Positions 53,475 to 63,654 of a stretch of 64,000 bases of DNA are shown in pieces. The stretch is from Salibaculum griseiflavum (GTDB lineage Bacteria > Pseudomonadota > Alphaproteobacteria > Rhodobacterales > Rhodobacteraceae). A model generated the notes under the pieces. The model searched no databases. It worked only from the letters and a program-made list of their open reading frames with translations, and was not told where the DNA came from. The stretch is from contig NZ_QETF01000005.1 of the NCBI RefSeq assembly GCF_003129565.1, forward strand, positions 140,793 to 204,792, read 5' to 3'. The position numbers were made by a program, and so were the translations under genes. Each line of letters opens with the position of its first letter. Position 1 is the stretch's first letter.

Positions 53475-53984
53475 ATGAGTGACATCTCGGATTTCGAGAC
53501 GCGGATTTCAGCGGCGCTGGATCGTATACGCAAGGCGTCCGAAAACGTGTCGGCGAGCGGGGCGAAACCCGCGCCCGACAGCGCGCCGGACACCGCCGAA
53601 CTGGAGGCGATGCGCACCCAGCTCGACGAGGAGCGCACGGCGAACGCCCAGTTGGAAGAGCGGGTAAAGCTGCTCAAGCAGCGCCAGGACGGCAAGCTGA
53701 GCGAGCTGGAAAGCGCAGTCGAGGCGAACCGCAAGCGAACCGCCGGGATGGACCGCGAATTGCAGCGCCTGCGTCAGGTCAATGCCGAACTGCGCGACAT
53801 CAACGACCAGCTCCGCCGCGCGGTCGAGGCGGGCGTGAGCGAACCGCATCTGGTCAACAAGGCCATGATGGCGGAACTGGACGCGCTGCGCGCCACCCGC
53901 GCGGCCGACGCCGCCGAGATGGATGCGATCATTGGCGAATTGCGCCCCATCATCGAACAGGAGGCAGACGATGCCGCAGGTTGA
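53475..53984 (+). CDS. Coiled-coil hypothetical protein upstream of zapA
   Basis: 169 residues from the ATG at 53475 (AAAGGACGGGC). Almost entirely a predicted coiled coil from about 45 to 125 (ELEAMRTQLDEERTANAQLE, ERVKLLKQRQDGKLSELESA) and again near the C-terminus. Overlaps zapA by 14 bp, so a partner of ZapA in division-ring bundling is a reasonable guess. No named family recognised. Confidence 0.82.
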   Translation: MSDISDFETRISAALDRIRKASENVSASGAKPAPDSAPDTAELEAMRTQLDEERTANAQLEERVKLLKQRQDGKLSELESAVEANRKRTAGMDRELQRLRQVNAELRDINDQLRRAVEAGVSEPHLVNKAMMAELDALRATRAADAAEMDAIIGELRPIIEQEADDAAG

Positions 53985-54363
53985 GATCACCATCGGGGGC
54001 CGCAGTTTCGAAGTGGCCTGCCAGGAGGGCGAAGAGCATTTTCTGCATGCGGCGGCCGCCATGCTGGACACCGAGGCCACGGCTCTGTCGTCGCAGATCG
54101 GGCGGATGCCCGAAAGCCGCATGTTGCTGATGGCCGGGCTGATGCTGGCCGACCGGACGGCGGCGCTCGAAGACAAGGTTCGCGCGGCCGAAACCGAGAC
54201 CGCGGAGGCGCGCGCACGTCTCGAGGCGCTGGAATCCAATCCGCCCGAGGCGCAGCGCGTCGAGGTGCCCGTGGTTCCGGCCGAGGTCACCGATACGCTG
54301 GCCGAGCTGGCGGCGCGGGCCGAGGCGCTGGCCGAGGAACTGGAAGAGCGCGACCGGGCCTGA
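53971..54363 (+). CDS. zapA: Cell division protein ZapA
   Basis: 130 residues. ZapA N-terminal domain with VEITIGGRSFEVACQEGEE and FLHAAAAMLDTEA, then a coiled coil with ESRMLLMAGLMLADRTAALE; the long Glu/Ala tail exceeds the E. coli protein. Stimulates FtsZ bundling. ATG at 53971 with CAGGAGG. In many bacteria zapA is followed by the 6S RNA gene; here a convergent ABC gene begins 20 bp away, so 6S is not in this place. Confidence 0.93.
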   Translation: MPQVEITIGGRSFEVACQEGEEHFLHAAAAMLDTEATALSSQIGRMPESRMLLMAGLMLADRTAALEDKVRAAETETAEARARLEALESNPPEAQRVEVPVVPAEVTDTLAELAARAEALAEELEERDRA

Positions 54364-54383
54364 CACAAGCCCCGGGCGAAGGC

Positions 54384-55105
<722 letters not shown>

Positions 55106-55106
<1 letters not shown>

Positions 55107-55969
55107 CAGGACCTCTCGCGCCGCTGGCGGGCGATCAGGTAATCGGCATATCGCGTCGCGGGGATCGTCACCGACAGGAAAATCAATGCCGCCCCTACAT
55201 AGGGTGTGAAATTGGCCAGCAAGGACTTGAAGACACCGGCCTGTCGCAGCACCTCGACCGGGCCGATGAAGGACAGCAGCGCCACATCCTTCTGCAGCGC
55301 GATCAGCATGTTCATGTTGGCCGGCACCACCCGGCGGATCGCCTGTGGCAGCACCACGAAGCGCATCGTGTCCGACTGGCTGAGGCCCAGAGAGGCCGCG
55401 GCGGCTCGCTGGCTGTCATGGATGGATTCGATGCCCGAGCGAAAGATCTCGGCCACATAGGCCGAGTAGGTGAGGACGAGCGCCACGGTGCCCCAGATAT
55501 AGGGTGAATTCCAGGGCCGGGGCAGGCCGAGGCCGGGAATGCCGAAGCCGATCAGGTAGACCACAAGGATCACCGGGATGCCGCGAAAGATATCCGTGTA
55601 GAGGATACCGAAGAGTTTCAGCGGAAAGAGCGCCGGGTTCTTGGTGTCGCGCGCCAGCGCGATGGCCAGCGCGATGACCGTGATCAGGGGCACAGACCAC
55701 AGGAAAATGGCGATGTCCCAAAGGAAGGCCTGCACGAGCCGCGGGAACGTCTGGGCGAAGACCTCGGCGTTGAAAAAGCTTTTCTTGACCGCCGCCCAGC
55801 CGGGGGCGAGGGGAACAAGCGTGACGATGGCCAACACGACCAACGTCGTGCTGACCCCCGCGATGATGTTCGAGCGCCGCCGCACGCGGGCCTCGTAGGC
55901 CTGTCGGCGCGCCGCGCGGGGCGGGGCGGCGGAGGGTGCCGCCCCGTTGGTTTTTTCTTGCAGGGTCAA
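55106..55969 (-). CDS. Amino-acid ABC transporter permease
   Basis: About 287 residues, HisM/GlnP type. Five to six helices with the EAA-like loop SQRAAAASLGLSQSDTMRFV and RSGIESIHD before it. The start is uncertain: the only early candidates are TTG at 55969, immediately after the substrate-binding gene's stop, or a start 72 bp farther upstream that would overlap that gene by 68 bp; the former is used here. A single permease means it works as a homodimer. Confidence 0.88.
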
Positions 55970-55973
55970 GGTC

Positions 55974-56798
55974 TTATTCGATGACCGGCACGCCGGTTGC
56001 CTCGGCCAGCCATTCGGCCTCCAGCGCGGCAAGCGTGCCATCGTCGGTCAGGGTGGTGATGGCCGCATCGACACATGCCTTAAGCGCGCTGCCTTCTTCC
56101 ATGACGAGGCCGAACTGGTCGGGGTTCTCGCTCATTTCGGGCGGGAACTGGCCGATCAGAACGCCGTCATCCAACGTCACAGCGGACAGGTAGAGCGCGG
56201 TTGGCAGGTCGAAGAGGCTGGCGTCGATCTGGTTCGCCTTCATCGCCTCGACCACGTCGGCGCTGTCATCGTAGAGCAGCAGGGAATCTTCCGGCCCGAT
56301 CAGGTTTTCGATCATCGCCGGTGCCGTGGTGCTGGCCGCCGCACCCCATTTCAGGCCCTTGAGGCTGTCAACCGTGTTGGTTGCGCCGGCATCGGCGGTG
56401 GGCTGGCGGCTCAGCACGGCCGCTGCGGCGGAATAGTAGGGCAGCGAGAAGTCGATCACCTCGTCGCGCGCCTCTGTGATCGAGAATTGCTGGAGGTTGA
56501 AATCGTAGTTCTTGGCGCCGGGCTGGATGGCCTGGTCAAAGGACGACCGGGTCCATACGACCTGATCGTCGTCAAAACCCATGGCGTTCGCCACGGCATG
56601 GGCGACGGCGGCCTCGAAGCCCTCCTTGCTGGCGGGGTCGTCGTTCATCACCCACGGGTAATAGGCCGGGTTGCCGGTGGCGATTGTCAGCACACCATCC
56701 TCGATCGTGCTGCCCGCCGCGCAGTCGTTTTGGGCAAGGGCGGCGGTGGTGCCGAGCGCCAGTGCCGCAGCACTGGTCAGAAATGTCGAGAGTTTCAT
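55974..56798 (-). CDS. Amino-acid ABC transporter substrate-binding protein
   Basis: 274 residues, signal peptide MKLSTFLTSAAALALGTTAA, PBP type 2 fold (VLTIATGNPAYYPWVM, GFEAAVAHAVANAMGF, TSSFDQAIQPGAKNYDFN-like region). Ligand probably a polar amino acid. The ribosome site AGGGGG in leader CAGTCCAAACAGGGGGATAC is nearly complementary to a CCUCCCUGUUGGACUU element encoded at 63681-63697. First gene of the operon. Confidence 0.93.
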   Translation of the reverse strand: MKLSTFLTSAAALALGTTAALAQNDCAAGSTIEDGVLTIATGNPAYYPWVMNDDPASKEGFEAAVAHAVANAMGFDDDQVVWTRSSFDQAIQPGAKNYDFNLQQFSITEARDEVIDFSLPYYSAAAAVLSRQPTADAGATNTVDSLKGLKWGAAASTTAPAMIENLIGPEDSLLLYDDSADVVEAMKANQIDASLFDLPTALYLSAVTLDDGVLIGQFPPEMSENPDQFGLVMEEGSALKACVDAAITTLTDDGTLAALEAEWLAEATGVPVIE

Positions 56799-56845
56799 CT
56801 GGTATCCCCCTGTTTGGACTGCCTGAAAGAAAAAGGCCGGTCGGG

Positions 56846-56881
56846 GGAAAAGTCCAGCCCCGTTTCACCGGAGCCGGACTT
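56846..56881 (-). terminator. Terminator after grxD
   Basis: Minus strand AAGTCCGGCTCCG-GTGAAA-CGGGGCTGGACTT, a 13-bp stem with two G-U pairs (56850-56881), followed by TTCCCCC. It lies between grxD and the ABC operon's first gene. Confidence 0.75.
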
Positions 56882-56924
56882 GTTCGTAGAAGCGGGAAGC
56901 GGCCTGCGCCCCGCCGCACGCGGA

Positions 56925-57287
56925 TCAAGCGTTGGCGTCGCGGATCTTGTCGGCGGCGTCCTTGTCATAGGTCACGCCGTTCTGGTCGAAAAGCTGATCC
57001 AGCTCGCCCGAGAGCGTCATCTCGGTGATGATATCGCAGCCGCCCACGAATTCGCCCTTCACGTAAAGCTGCGGAATGGTCGGCCAGTCGGAATAATCCT
57101 TGATGCCTTGGCGGATTTCCTCGTCGGCCAGCACGTTCACATCGGTGAACTCCACGCCCATGAAATTCAGAACCCCGGCCACGCGCTGAGAAAACCCGCA
57201 TTGCGGCATGGACTTGGTGCCCTTCATGTAAAGCACCACATCGTTGGCTTTCACGGTTTCGTCGATCTGGGTCTTGGCGTCTGTCAT
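56925..57287 (-). CDS. grxD: Monothiol glutaredoxin GrxD (CGFS type)
   Basis: 120 residues, active site PQCGFSQ with Cys30, glutathione site WPTIPQLYV and GGCDI. Binds a bridging [2Fe-2S] cluster and works with BolA, encoded two genes upstream. ATG at 57287 with AAGGGAAC. This pairing with bolA is a Rhodobacteraceae arrangement and ties this region to the SUF operon. Confidence 0.96.
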   Translation of the reverse strand: MTDAKTQIDETVKANDVVLYMKGTKSMPQCGFSQRVAGVLNFMGVEFTDVNVLADEEIRQGIKDYSDWPTIPQLYVKGEFVGGCDIITEMTLSGELDQLFDQNGVTYDKDAADKIRDANA

Positions 57288-57328
57288 CTTTGTTCCCTTT
57301 CTTGGCGGCGGCAGCGGTTTCACGCTTG

Positions 57329-57568
57329 CTAAGTCGTCTTGTCTGTTTCGGGGTCGTTATATTCGTTTGGATCGAAGTCCTCGGGGTCGAAGGCGTCCTC
57401 GTCCTCAGGGATTGCGGTCACATGGGTGGTTCCGGTTTCCTCGTCATAGACCAGCCCGTAATCGGCACTCCCCTCGGACTTGTACCGCAGGTATTCGTGG
57501 ATACCTGCGTAAAGAAAGGCCACCACGAAGGGCGACAGGACAAGGGCGGCGATCAGACGGGCTTCCAT
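57329..57568 (-). CDS. Small membrane protein with acidic tail (79 aa)
   Basis: 79 residues: one membrane helix (about 4-22, [19 protein letters not shown]), then a strongly acidic tail [20 protein letters not shown]. Located between bolA and grxD in the same orientation. Unknown function; Fe-S or iron related by context only. Ribosome site GAGAGGTCGCCC. Confidence 0.8.
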   Translation of the reverse strand: MEARLIAALVLSPFVVAFLYAGIHEYLRYKSEGSADYGLVYDEETGTTHVTAIPEDEDAFDPEDFDPNEYNDPETDKTT

Positions 57569-57589
57569 GCTGGGCGACCTCTCCTTGGG

Positions 57590-57826
57590 CTAGTCGGGGG
57601 CGCGGGTGGTCAGCGCCAGCGCGTGCAGGTCGCCGTTAGAGCCGTCCATCTTGCCCTTGAGCGCGGCATAGACGGCGCGCTGCTGCTGGACCCGGTTCAT
57701 CCCGGCAAAGCTGGGGTCGATGACCTGCGCGGCGAAATGGGCCCCGTCATCGCCCTCGACGGTGATCTGCGCGTCGGGGAAGGCTTCGCGGATCAGGTCC
57801 TCGATCTCGCCTGCGGTGATGGGCAT
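57590..57826 (-). CDS. bolA: BolA family protein
   Basis: 78 residues: IEDLIREAFPDAQITVEGDD (N-terminal helix), GAHFAAQVIDPSFAGMNRVQ with the conserved cluster-ligand His and the loop F-x-G, and QQQRAVYAALKGKMDGSNGD. Partner of monothiol glutaredoxin in Fe-S trafficking. Its 5' end overlaps the end of the upstream Cys-rich protein gene by 34 bp. Confidence 0.94.
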   Translation of the reverse strand: MPITAGEIEDLIREAFPDAQITVEGDDGAHFAAQVIDPSFAGMNRVQQQRAVYAALKGKMDGSNGDLHALALTTRAPD

Positions 57827-58440
57827 GGGGCTCTCCTGCGTGTTGGTCTTTCCGAAGATGTAGGCTGGTCGGTGGCGGCCCGCAAGGGCTGCATCTCGCG
57901 GCGCAGATCGCGGAAAAAAGCGCGGGCGCGGCCGGGGATCGGCCCGGTGGCGAGGGTGGCGGCCAAACCGGGGGTCATGTCTTGCGGGCAGAGTGCGGCG
58001 ACAAGCGAGCGGCGCTCGCGTTCGTGGTCAGGGCCAAGCGGCAAACGGCCCGCGACCACAAGCAGGTTGAGCAGCTCGTGGATGCGGCGCAGGTGGCGGA
58101 AGGTATCGAGCATGGGCGACAGGACATCGGGGTCGTCGCGCCAGCTGGCACCGCCATGCAGGGCGACGCTGCGCTGGCCCGCCCCCTCGCAATCGAAACG
58201 GGCGCAGCCGGGAAAGCCGCGCGCGGCCAGGTCGGCATGGATGGTGCAGGCATGGCCCGAGAGGTTGGGGCAGGGCTTGCCCGCCGGCTTGTCTATGGCG
58301 AATTCCGCGCCCTTGTCGAAAGCCAGCCCAACGCAGCAAAGCGCCGCACAGGCCGCGCAATCCGCGGCAAGCTCCGGCAGATCGGAGGGGTCGCCGTCCG
58401 CTGCCGTGTCGGGCGCAGATCGTGCGTCAGCGGACGCCAA
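57793..58440 (-). CDS. Cys-rich YkgJ-like protein (215 aa)
   Basis: 215 residues from a TTG start two bases after the purL stop. A cysteine cluster at about 28-84 (CAACAALCC, then KPCPNLSGHACTIHADLAAR and FPGCARFDCEG) is like the zinc/iron-chelating YkgJ domain and also the N-terminal domain of some pentapeptide-repeat proteins, though no repeats follow. Overlaps bolA by 34 bp. A metal-binding role in the bolA-grxD group is plausible but unproven. Start is the weakest part. Confidence 0.75.
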   Translation of the reverse strand: MASADARSAPDTAADGDPSDLPELAADCAACAALCCVGLAFDKGAEFAIDKPAGKPCPNLSGHACTIHADLAARGFPGCARFDCEGAGQRSVALHGGASWRDDPDVLSPMLDTFRHLRRIHELLNLLVVAGRLPLGPDHERERRSLVAALCPQDMTPGLAATLATGPIPGRARAFFRDLRREMQPLRAATDQPTSSERPTRRRAPCPSPQARSRT

Positions 58441-58442
58441 GC

Positions 58443-60602
58443 CTAGCCCAACCGGTCCGCGAAAGCGCCGCGATAGAGTGCCGACAGCTCTTCCAGCGGG
58501 GCCTCGCTGCCGCCCATGCGCACGGTATCGCCGGTGAACTTGCCGACGAACGCGATGGGCACACCCGCCCGTCCGGCCGCGGCCATCAGTGCCTCGGCCT
58601 TGTCAAAGCTGCAGGCCACCAGATAGCGCGCCTGGTCCTCTCCGAAGAGCTGGGCGGTGTCGCCGCTGTCCAGCTGAACGCCCACGCCAGCGGCCTCGGC
58701 CAGCTCGAACGCCGCCAGCGCCAACCCGCCATCGGAGAGATCCGTGCAGACGTCGATCCAGTCGCGGTTGTCCCGAATGAAATCGCCGTGGCGCTTTTCG
58801 GCCTCAAGGTCCACGGCCGGGGCGTCGCCCTCTTCGCGTCCGAATACTTCGGCCAGAAGGGCCGATTGGCCCAGGTGCCCCTTGGTCTCGCCCAGGACAA
58901 GCGCCACGTGGCCCTCGCGCACGGTGCCGGCGATCAGGTGGTCCGCATGGTCGATCAGGCCCACGGCCCCGATCGTCGGGGTGGGCAGGATGCCCTGACC
59001 ATCGGTTTCATTGTAAAGCGACACGTTGCCCGACACGATGGGCATGTCCAGCGCCGCCACCGCCTCACCGATGCCTTTGATGGCAAAGACGAACTGGCCC
59101 ATGATCTCGGGCTTTTCGGGGTTGCCGAAGTTCAGGTTGTCGGTGCTGGCGAGGGGCTTGGCACCCACGGCTGTCAGGTTGCGATAGGCCTCGGCCACGG
59201 CCTGTTTGCCACCTTCGAACGGGTTGGCCTTGACGTAACGCGGTGTGACGTCGCTGGTGAAGGCCAGCAACTTGTCGGTGCCATGCACGCGGATCACGCC
59301 CGCGCCCAGCCCCGGCGTGCGCACGCTGTCGGCCATCACTTGCGTGTCGTATTGTTCATAAACCCATTGGCGCGAACAGTAATTTGGCGATCCGATCAGT
59401 GCGCGCAGCCCGTCGATCGGATCGACACCCACGACGTCACCCAGCTCGGGCGCGGGGGCTGGCTCGACCCAGGGCCGGTCATATTCGGGGGCGGAACCGG
59501 ACAGGGTGGCGAGCGGCAGGTCAGCCTTGACGGTGTTGCCATGCAGGATGAGGAACCGGTCCTCGGCAATGGTTTCGCCGACGATGGCGAAATCGAGGTC
59601 CCATTTTTCGAAGACGGCGCGCGCCTCGGCCTCTTTTTCCGGGCGCAGCACCATGAGCATGCGTTCCTGGCTCTCGGACAGCATCATCTCGTAGGCGGTC
59701 ATGGCCTCTTCGCGCTGGGGCACGTCGTCGAGTTGCAGCTTGACGCCCAAGCCGCCCTTGTCGCCCATTTCCACCGCCGAGCAGGTCAGGCCCGCGGCGC
59801 CCATGTCCTGGATCGAGATCACCGCGCCGGTCTCCATCAGTTCCAGCGTCGCTTCCATCAGGCGCTTTTCGGTGAAGGGGTCGCCGACCTGAACGGTGGG
59901 GCGCTTTTCCTCGATCGTGTCGTCGAATTCGGCGCTCGCCATGGTGGCGCCGCCGACGCCGTCCCGGCCGGTCTTGGCACCCAGATAGACCACCGGCATA
60001 CCGATGCCCGAGGCTTCGGAATAATAGATCTTGTCCGCGTCCACCAACCCGGCGGCGAAAGCGTTCACCAGGCAGTTGCCATTATAGGCCGCGTGAAAGC
60101 GCACCTCGCCGCCCACGGTGGGCACGCCGAAACAGTTGCCGTAGCCGCCCACGCCTTCGACCACGCCATGCACAAGCTGCCGCGTCTTGGGATGATCCGG
60201 TTCGCCGAAGGACAGGGAGTTCATGGCCGCGATGGGTCGCGCTCCCATGGTGAACACGTCACGCAGGATGCCGCCCACGCCCGTTGCCGCGCCCTGGTAG
60301 GGTTCGATGTAGCTGGGGTGGTTGTGGCTTTCCATCTTGAAGACCACGGCCTGCCCGTCGCCGATATCGACGATGCCCGCGTTCTCGCCGGGGCCGCAGA
60401 TCACCTGCGGGCCGTCCGTTGGCAGTGTGCGCAGCCATTTCTTGGACGACTTGTAGGAACAATGTTCGTTCCACATGGCCGAGAAGATGCCCAGCTCGGT
60501 GAATGTCGGTTCGCGCCCGATGATTTCCAGGATGCGGTCGTATTCGTCGGGCTTGAGGCCGTGGGCCTCGATCAGGTCGGGCGTGATGGCCGGCTCTTGC
60601 AT
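58443..60602 (-). CDS. purL: Phosphoribosylformylglycinamidine synthase, PurL (small type)
   Basis: Fourth step of de novo purine synthesis; works with PurQ and PurS. 719 residues, the size of small-type PurL. Opening [43 protein letters not shown]-like [18 protein letters not shown] and late [18 protein letters not shown]. Start ATG at 60602 has only a distant ribosome-like site. Followed by the Cys-rich protein gene two bases after the stop. Confidence 0.97.
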   Translation of the reverse strand: MQEPAITPDLIEAHGLKPDEYDRILEIIGREPTFTELGIFSAMWNEHCSYKSSKKWLRTLPTDGPQVICGPGENAGIVDIGDGQAVVFKMESHNHPSYIEPYQGAATGVGGILRDVFTMGARPIAAMNSLSFGEPDHPKTRQLVHGVVEGVGGYGNCFGVPTVGGEVRFHAAYNGNCLVNAFAAGLVDADKIYYSEASGIGMPVVYLGAKTGRDGVGGATMASAEFDDTIEEKRPTVQVGDPFTEKRLMEATLELMETGAVISIQDMGAAGLTCSAVEMGDKGGLGVKLQLDDVPQREEAMTAYEMMLSESQERMLMVLRPEKEAEARAVFEKWDLDFAIVGETIAEDRFLILHGNTVKADLPLATLSGSAPEYDRPWVEPAPAPELGDVVGVDPIDGLRALIGSPNYCSRQWVYEQYDTQVMADSVRTPGLGAGVIRVHGTDKLLAFTSDVTPRYVKANPFEGGKQAVAEAYRNLTAVGAKPLASTDNLNFGNPEKPEIMGQFVFAIKGIGEAVAALDMPIVSGNVSLYNETDGQGILPTPTIGAVGLIDHADHLIAGTVREGHVALVLGETKGHLGQSALLAEVFGREEGDAPAVDLEAEKRHGDFIRDNRDWIDVCTDLSDGGLALAAFELAEAAGVGVQLDSGDTAQLFGEDQARYLVACSFDKAEALMAAAGRAGVPIAFVGKFTGDTVRMGGSEAPLEELSALYRGAFADRLG

Positions 60603-60732
60603 GATGCGCTTTCGTCCCCGTCAGGTCTCCGTTGCGCGGTGCTTTACGACATGGGGCAGACAGGAGCAATGCGTGGCGGATCACGAAAGTTGCGCTTGAC
60701 CGGGCTGACCGGCTGCGATTGGGATGTTCTCC

Positions 60733-61773
60733 ATGAAAAGCGTGATCAATCCCCATCGGGGATCCGGCCTGCACGGAGATGCAGTTTTTGATGCCCCCGC
60801 ACCCAGTATAGCCGCCGATGCGGTCGAGGCTCTTTTGCAGCGCTGTCCGGTCGCCGCGCCGACGCCGCTGATCGATGCCGGGGGGCTGGCGCAGGCATTG
60901 GGGGTCGCCAAGGCCTATATCAAGGACGAGCGCGCCCGCATGGGCCTTGGCAGTTTCAAGGCCCTTGGCGCCGCTTACGTGATCGCTCATCAGGCCGCGG
61001 CAACTGCGGCCAGCGACATGAGCACCGCGCTTTCGGGCCGCACCTATGTTACCGCCAGCGCCGGCAATCACGGTATGTCGGTGGCTGCTGGCGCGCGGGT
61101 CTTCGGCGCGGATGCCGTCGTCTATCTTGCTGATACCGTCCCGGAAAGCTTTGCCCAGAGGTTGCGTGACAAGGGCGCCGAGGTGCGCCGGGAAGGCAGC
61201 GATTACGCCACCAGCATGGACGGGGCGGAGCGCGCCGCGCGGGACGAGGGTTTCACACTGCTCTCGGACAGTTCGTGGCACGGCTACATGGACCTGCCCT
61301 GGCGGTTGATGGAGGGCTACCTGGCCATGGCCGCCGAAACCGTGCGCCAGATGCCCGAGCCGCCCACCCATATTTACTTGCAGGCCGGGGTCGGCGGGTT
61401 GGCCGGGGCGGCCGCAGCTTTCTTCCGGGAAGCCTGGGGGGATGCGCCGCAGATCATCGTGGTCGAGCCGGAAAATGCCCCCGCGCTGATCGAAAGCATT
61501 CAGGTGGGCCGGGTCGTCGATACGGCCGGCGCGGACAGCCATATGGGGCGTCTGGATTGCAAGACGCCCTCGGCCATCGCGCTGCGTGGCCTGTCGCGGG
61601 ATGCCGACCAGTTTGTCACGATATCCGAGGCCGAGGGTGAGGCGGTCCTGCCGCTCTTGGCCAGGGAGGGGCTGGATACATCCAGCTCCGGCGGGGCCGG
61701 GGTGGCCGCCGTGCTGGCCGCGCCGCCAGAGGACGCGCGTATCCTGTGTATCCTCAGCGAGGCCCCTGCATGA
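60733..61773 (+). CDS. PLP-dependent lyase, diaminopropionate ammonia-lyase / threonine dehydratase-like
   Basis: About 346 residues. Type II PLP fold: cofactor Lys in LGSFKALGAAYVIAH, phosphate loop ASAGNHGMSVAAGAR, and C-terminal SSSGGAGVAAV. Similar to diaminopropionate ammonia-lyase, but about 50 residues shorter; EutB of hydroxyectoine breakdown is another related family. An ATG nine bases upstream is also possible. ATGA overlap with a M24 hydrolase gene indicates a joint pathway. Substrate unproven. Confidence 0.8.
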   Translation: MKSVINPHRGSGLHGDAVFDAPAPSIAADAVEALLQRCPVAAPTPLIDAGGLAQALGVAKAYIKDERARMGLGSFKALGAAYVIAHQAAATAASDMSTALSGRTYVTASAGNHGMSVAAGARVFGADAVVYLADTVPESFAQRLRDKGAEVRREGSDYATSMDGAERAARDEGFTLLSDSSWHGYMDLPWRLMEGYLAMAAETVRQMPEPPTHIYLQAGVGGLAGAAAAFFREAWGDAPQIIVVEPENAPALIESIQVGRVVDTAGADSHMGRLDCKTPSAIALRGLSRDADQFVTISEAEGEAVLPLLAREGLDTSSSGGAGVAAVLAAPPEDARILCILSEAPA

Positions 61774-62903
61774 GCGGCTTTGCCGCCGCCGAATACCAGG
61801 CCCGGCTGGACCGGGCGCAAGACATGATGGGCAAGGCGGGGCTGGGTGCGCTGTTGCTGACCACGGAACCCGAGATCCGCTATTTCACGGGGTTCCTGAC
61901 GCGCTTCTGGGAAAGCCCGTCGCGGCCCTGGTTCCTGGTCGTGCCGGTCACCGGCCATCCGGTTGCGGTGATCCCCTCGATCGGCCGTGCCTTGATGGAA
62001 AAGACCTGGGTGCAGGATATCCGTTGCTGGTCGTCCCCTGATCTTGAGGATGACGGCGTCAGTCTTCTGGCCGAGACCCTCGAGGACGTGGCGCCCGAGG
62101 GGCTGATCGGTGCGCCTTCGGGTCATGAAACCCACCTGCGGATGCCGCTTGCGGATTTCGGGCGGCTTTGTGCCATGGTCGGGGTGGAACGCATGGCCGA
62201 GGATGCCGGGATCATGCGCCGCCTGCGCATGGTCAAATCCGAGGCCGAAATCGCCGCCATTCGCACCGCCTGCGATGTGGCCGGGCGCGCCTTTGCCCGG
62301 GTGGGCGAGATTGCCGGGGTCGGGGTGCCGTTGTCGCGCGTGTTCCGTGATTTCCAGCGCCTGTGCCTCGAAGAAGGGGCCGACTGGGTGCCCTACTTGG
62401 CCGGCGGGGCCGGGCCGCTGGGCTATGATGATGTGATCTCTCCCGCCACGGATGCGCCGCTGGAGCATGGCGATGTGCTCATGCTGGATACAGGGCTGGT
62501 CGTGGATGGCTATTTCTGTGACTTCGACCGCAATTTCGCGGTGGGCGCGCCCGCTCCGCAGGTCGAGGCCGCCTGGGAAACGCTGTTGCAGGCGACCGAG
62601 GCCGGCCTGAAGGCCGCGAGGCCCGGCGCGCGGGCCTGCGATGTCTTTGCCGCCATGGATCGGATCGTGGGTGGCGGCGAGGCCGGACGGCTTGGCCATG
62701 GGCTGGGCATGCAGTTGACGGAGTGGCCCTCGCTTGTCTCCGGGGATCGAACCGAACTCTCCACGGGCATGGTCCTGACACTGGAGCCGGGCATCGCCGT
62801 GCCCGGCGGTGGCATCTTGGTCCATGAGGAAAACATCGTTCTGCGCCAAGATGGGGCCGAGGTCCTGTCGCCCCGCGCCACTGGCCCCTTGCAGAGGATT
62901 TGA
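61770..62903 (+). CDS. M24 family aminopeptidase-like hydrolase
   Basis: 377 residues: creatinase-like N-terminal domain (about 1-145, GLGALLLTTEPEIRYFTGFL) and pita-bread catalytic domain. All five metal ligands are present: MLDTGLVVDG (Asp), FCDFDRN (Asp), LGHGLGMQLTE (His), LTLEPGI (Glu) and VHEENIVL (Glu). So a genuine Xaa-Pro-type peptidase fold; the ectoine hydrolase DoeA belongs to this fold too. Start overlaps the lyase stop (ATGA). Confidence 0.88.
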   Translation: MSGFAAAEYQARLDRAQDMMGKAGLGALLLTTEPEIRYFTGFLTRFWESPSRPWFLVVPVTGHPVAVIPSIGRALMEKTWVQDIRCWSSPDLEDDGVSLLAETLEDVAPEGLIGAPSGHETHLRMPLADFGRLCAMVGVERMAEDAGIMRRLRMVKSEAEIAAIRTACDVAGRAFARVGEIAGVGVPLSRVFRDFQRLCLEEGADWVPYLAGGAGPLGYDDVISPATDAPLEHGDVLMLDTGLVVDGYFCDFDRNFAVGAPAPQVEAAWETLLQATEAGLKAARPGARACDVFAAMDRIVGGGEAGRLGHGLGMQLTEWPSLVSGDRTELSTGMVLTLEPGIAVPGGGILVHEENIVLRQDGAEVLSPRATGPLQRI

Positions 62904-62906
62904 CGC

Positions 62907-63650
62907 ATGCGCCATCCCTTTCCCTTTTCCGTGACCGGTCCGCTTGGCTATGACGCGGCGCTGGGGCTGGTGCTGCTGCAATCGGACGAAACCATCGAAG
63001 ATGAGATGCGCCGCCTGATCCCCGACACCGGCGTCGCCCTCTATCACAGCAGGGTGGAAAGCGCGCCAGAGGTCACGACTGAAACGCTCGGGCAGATGGC
63101 CCATGACCTGCCCGCCGCCGCCGGGCGGCTGCCGCGCCCGATCCATTTCGACGTGGTCGGCTATGGCTGCACCTCGGGCACCTCGGTCATCGGGCCGGAA
63201 CGGATCGCCGAGCTGGTCAACCAGGGCTGCCATACCCGCCATGTCACCGAGCCGCTATCGGGACTGGTGGCGGCCTGCGAACATCTGGGCGTGTCAAAGC
63301 TGGCCTTCCTGTCGCCTTACGTCGAAGACGTGTCGAGCACCCTGCGCGGCGCCTTGGCCGCGCGCGGCGTCGACAGCCCGGTCTTCGGCAGTTTCGACGA
63401 GGCCGAGGAAACCCGGGTTGCCCGGATCGACGGCCCCTCGGTGATCGCCGCGGCAAAACACCTGGCCGGGGCAGGCGGTGTCGATGCGGTCTTCTTGTCC
63501 TGCACCAACCTGCGCAGTTTCGGCATCATCGACCAGATCGAGGCCGAGACCGGCCTGCCGGTGCTCAGCTCGAACCTCGTCCTGGGCTGGCATATGTTCC
63601 AACTGGCCGGAGCGCGGACGACGGGACCGGGGCGGCTTTTCGCGGCCTGA
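62907..63650 (+). CDS. Asp/Glu racemase-family enzyme (maleate isomerase / EutA-like)
   Basis: 247 residues. Two catalytic cysteines of this fold are visible: VGYGCTSGTSVIG (about residue 88) and VFLSCTNLRSFGII (about 197). Close in layout to maleate isomerase, arylmalonate decarboxylase and EutA of ectoine breakdown. Three bases after the M24 gene, so the same operon. The reaction cannot be fixed. A terminator-like hairpin follows. Confidence 0.86.
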   Translation: MRHPFPFSVTGPLGYDAALGLVLLQSDETIEDEMRRLIPDTGVALYHSRVESAPEVTTETLGQMAHDLPAAAGRLPRPIHFDVVGYGCTSGTSVIGPERIAELVNQGCHTRHVTEPLSGLVAACEHLGVSKLAFLSPYVEDVSSTLRGALAARGVDSPVFGSFDEAEETRVARIDGPSVIAAAKHLAGAGGVDAVFLSCTNLRSFGIIDQIEAETGLPVLSSNLVLGWHMFQLAGARTTGPGRLFAA

Positions 63651-63654
63651 AAAG

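Noticed and set aside
54364..54383. Possible 6S RNA downstream of zapA
   Set aside because: Only 20 bp separate zapA from the convergent ABC gene, too short for 6S RNA.
58422..60791. 789-codon plus-strand frame opposite purL
   Set aside because: Longest shadow in the window; purL is intact on the other strand, and the frame is His/Gly/Val-rich without motifs.
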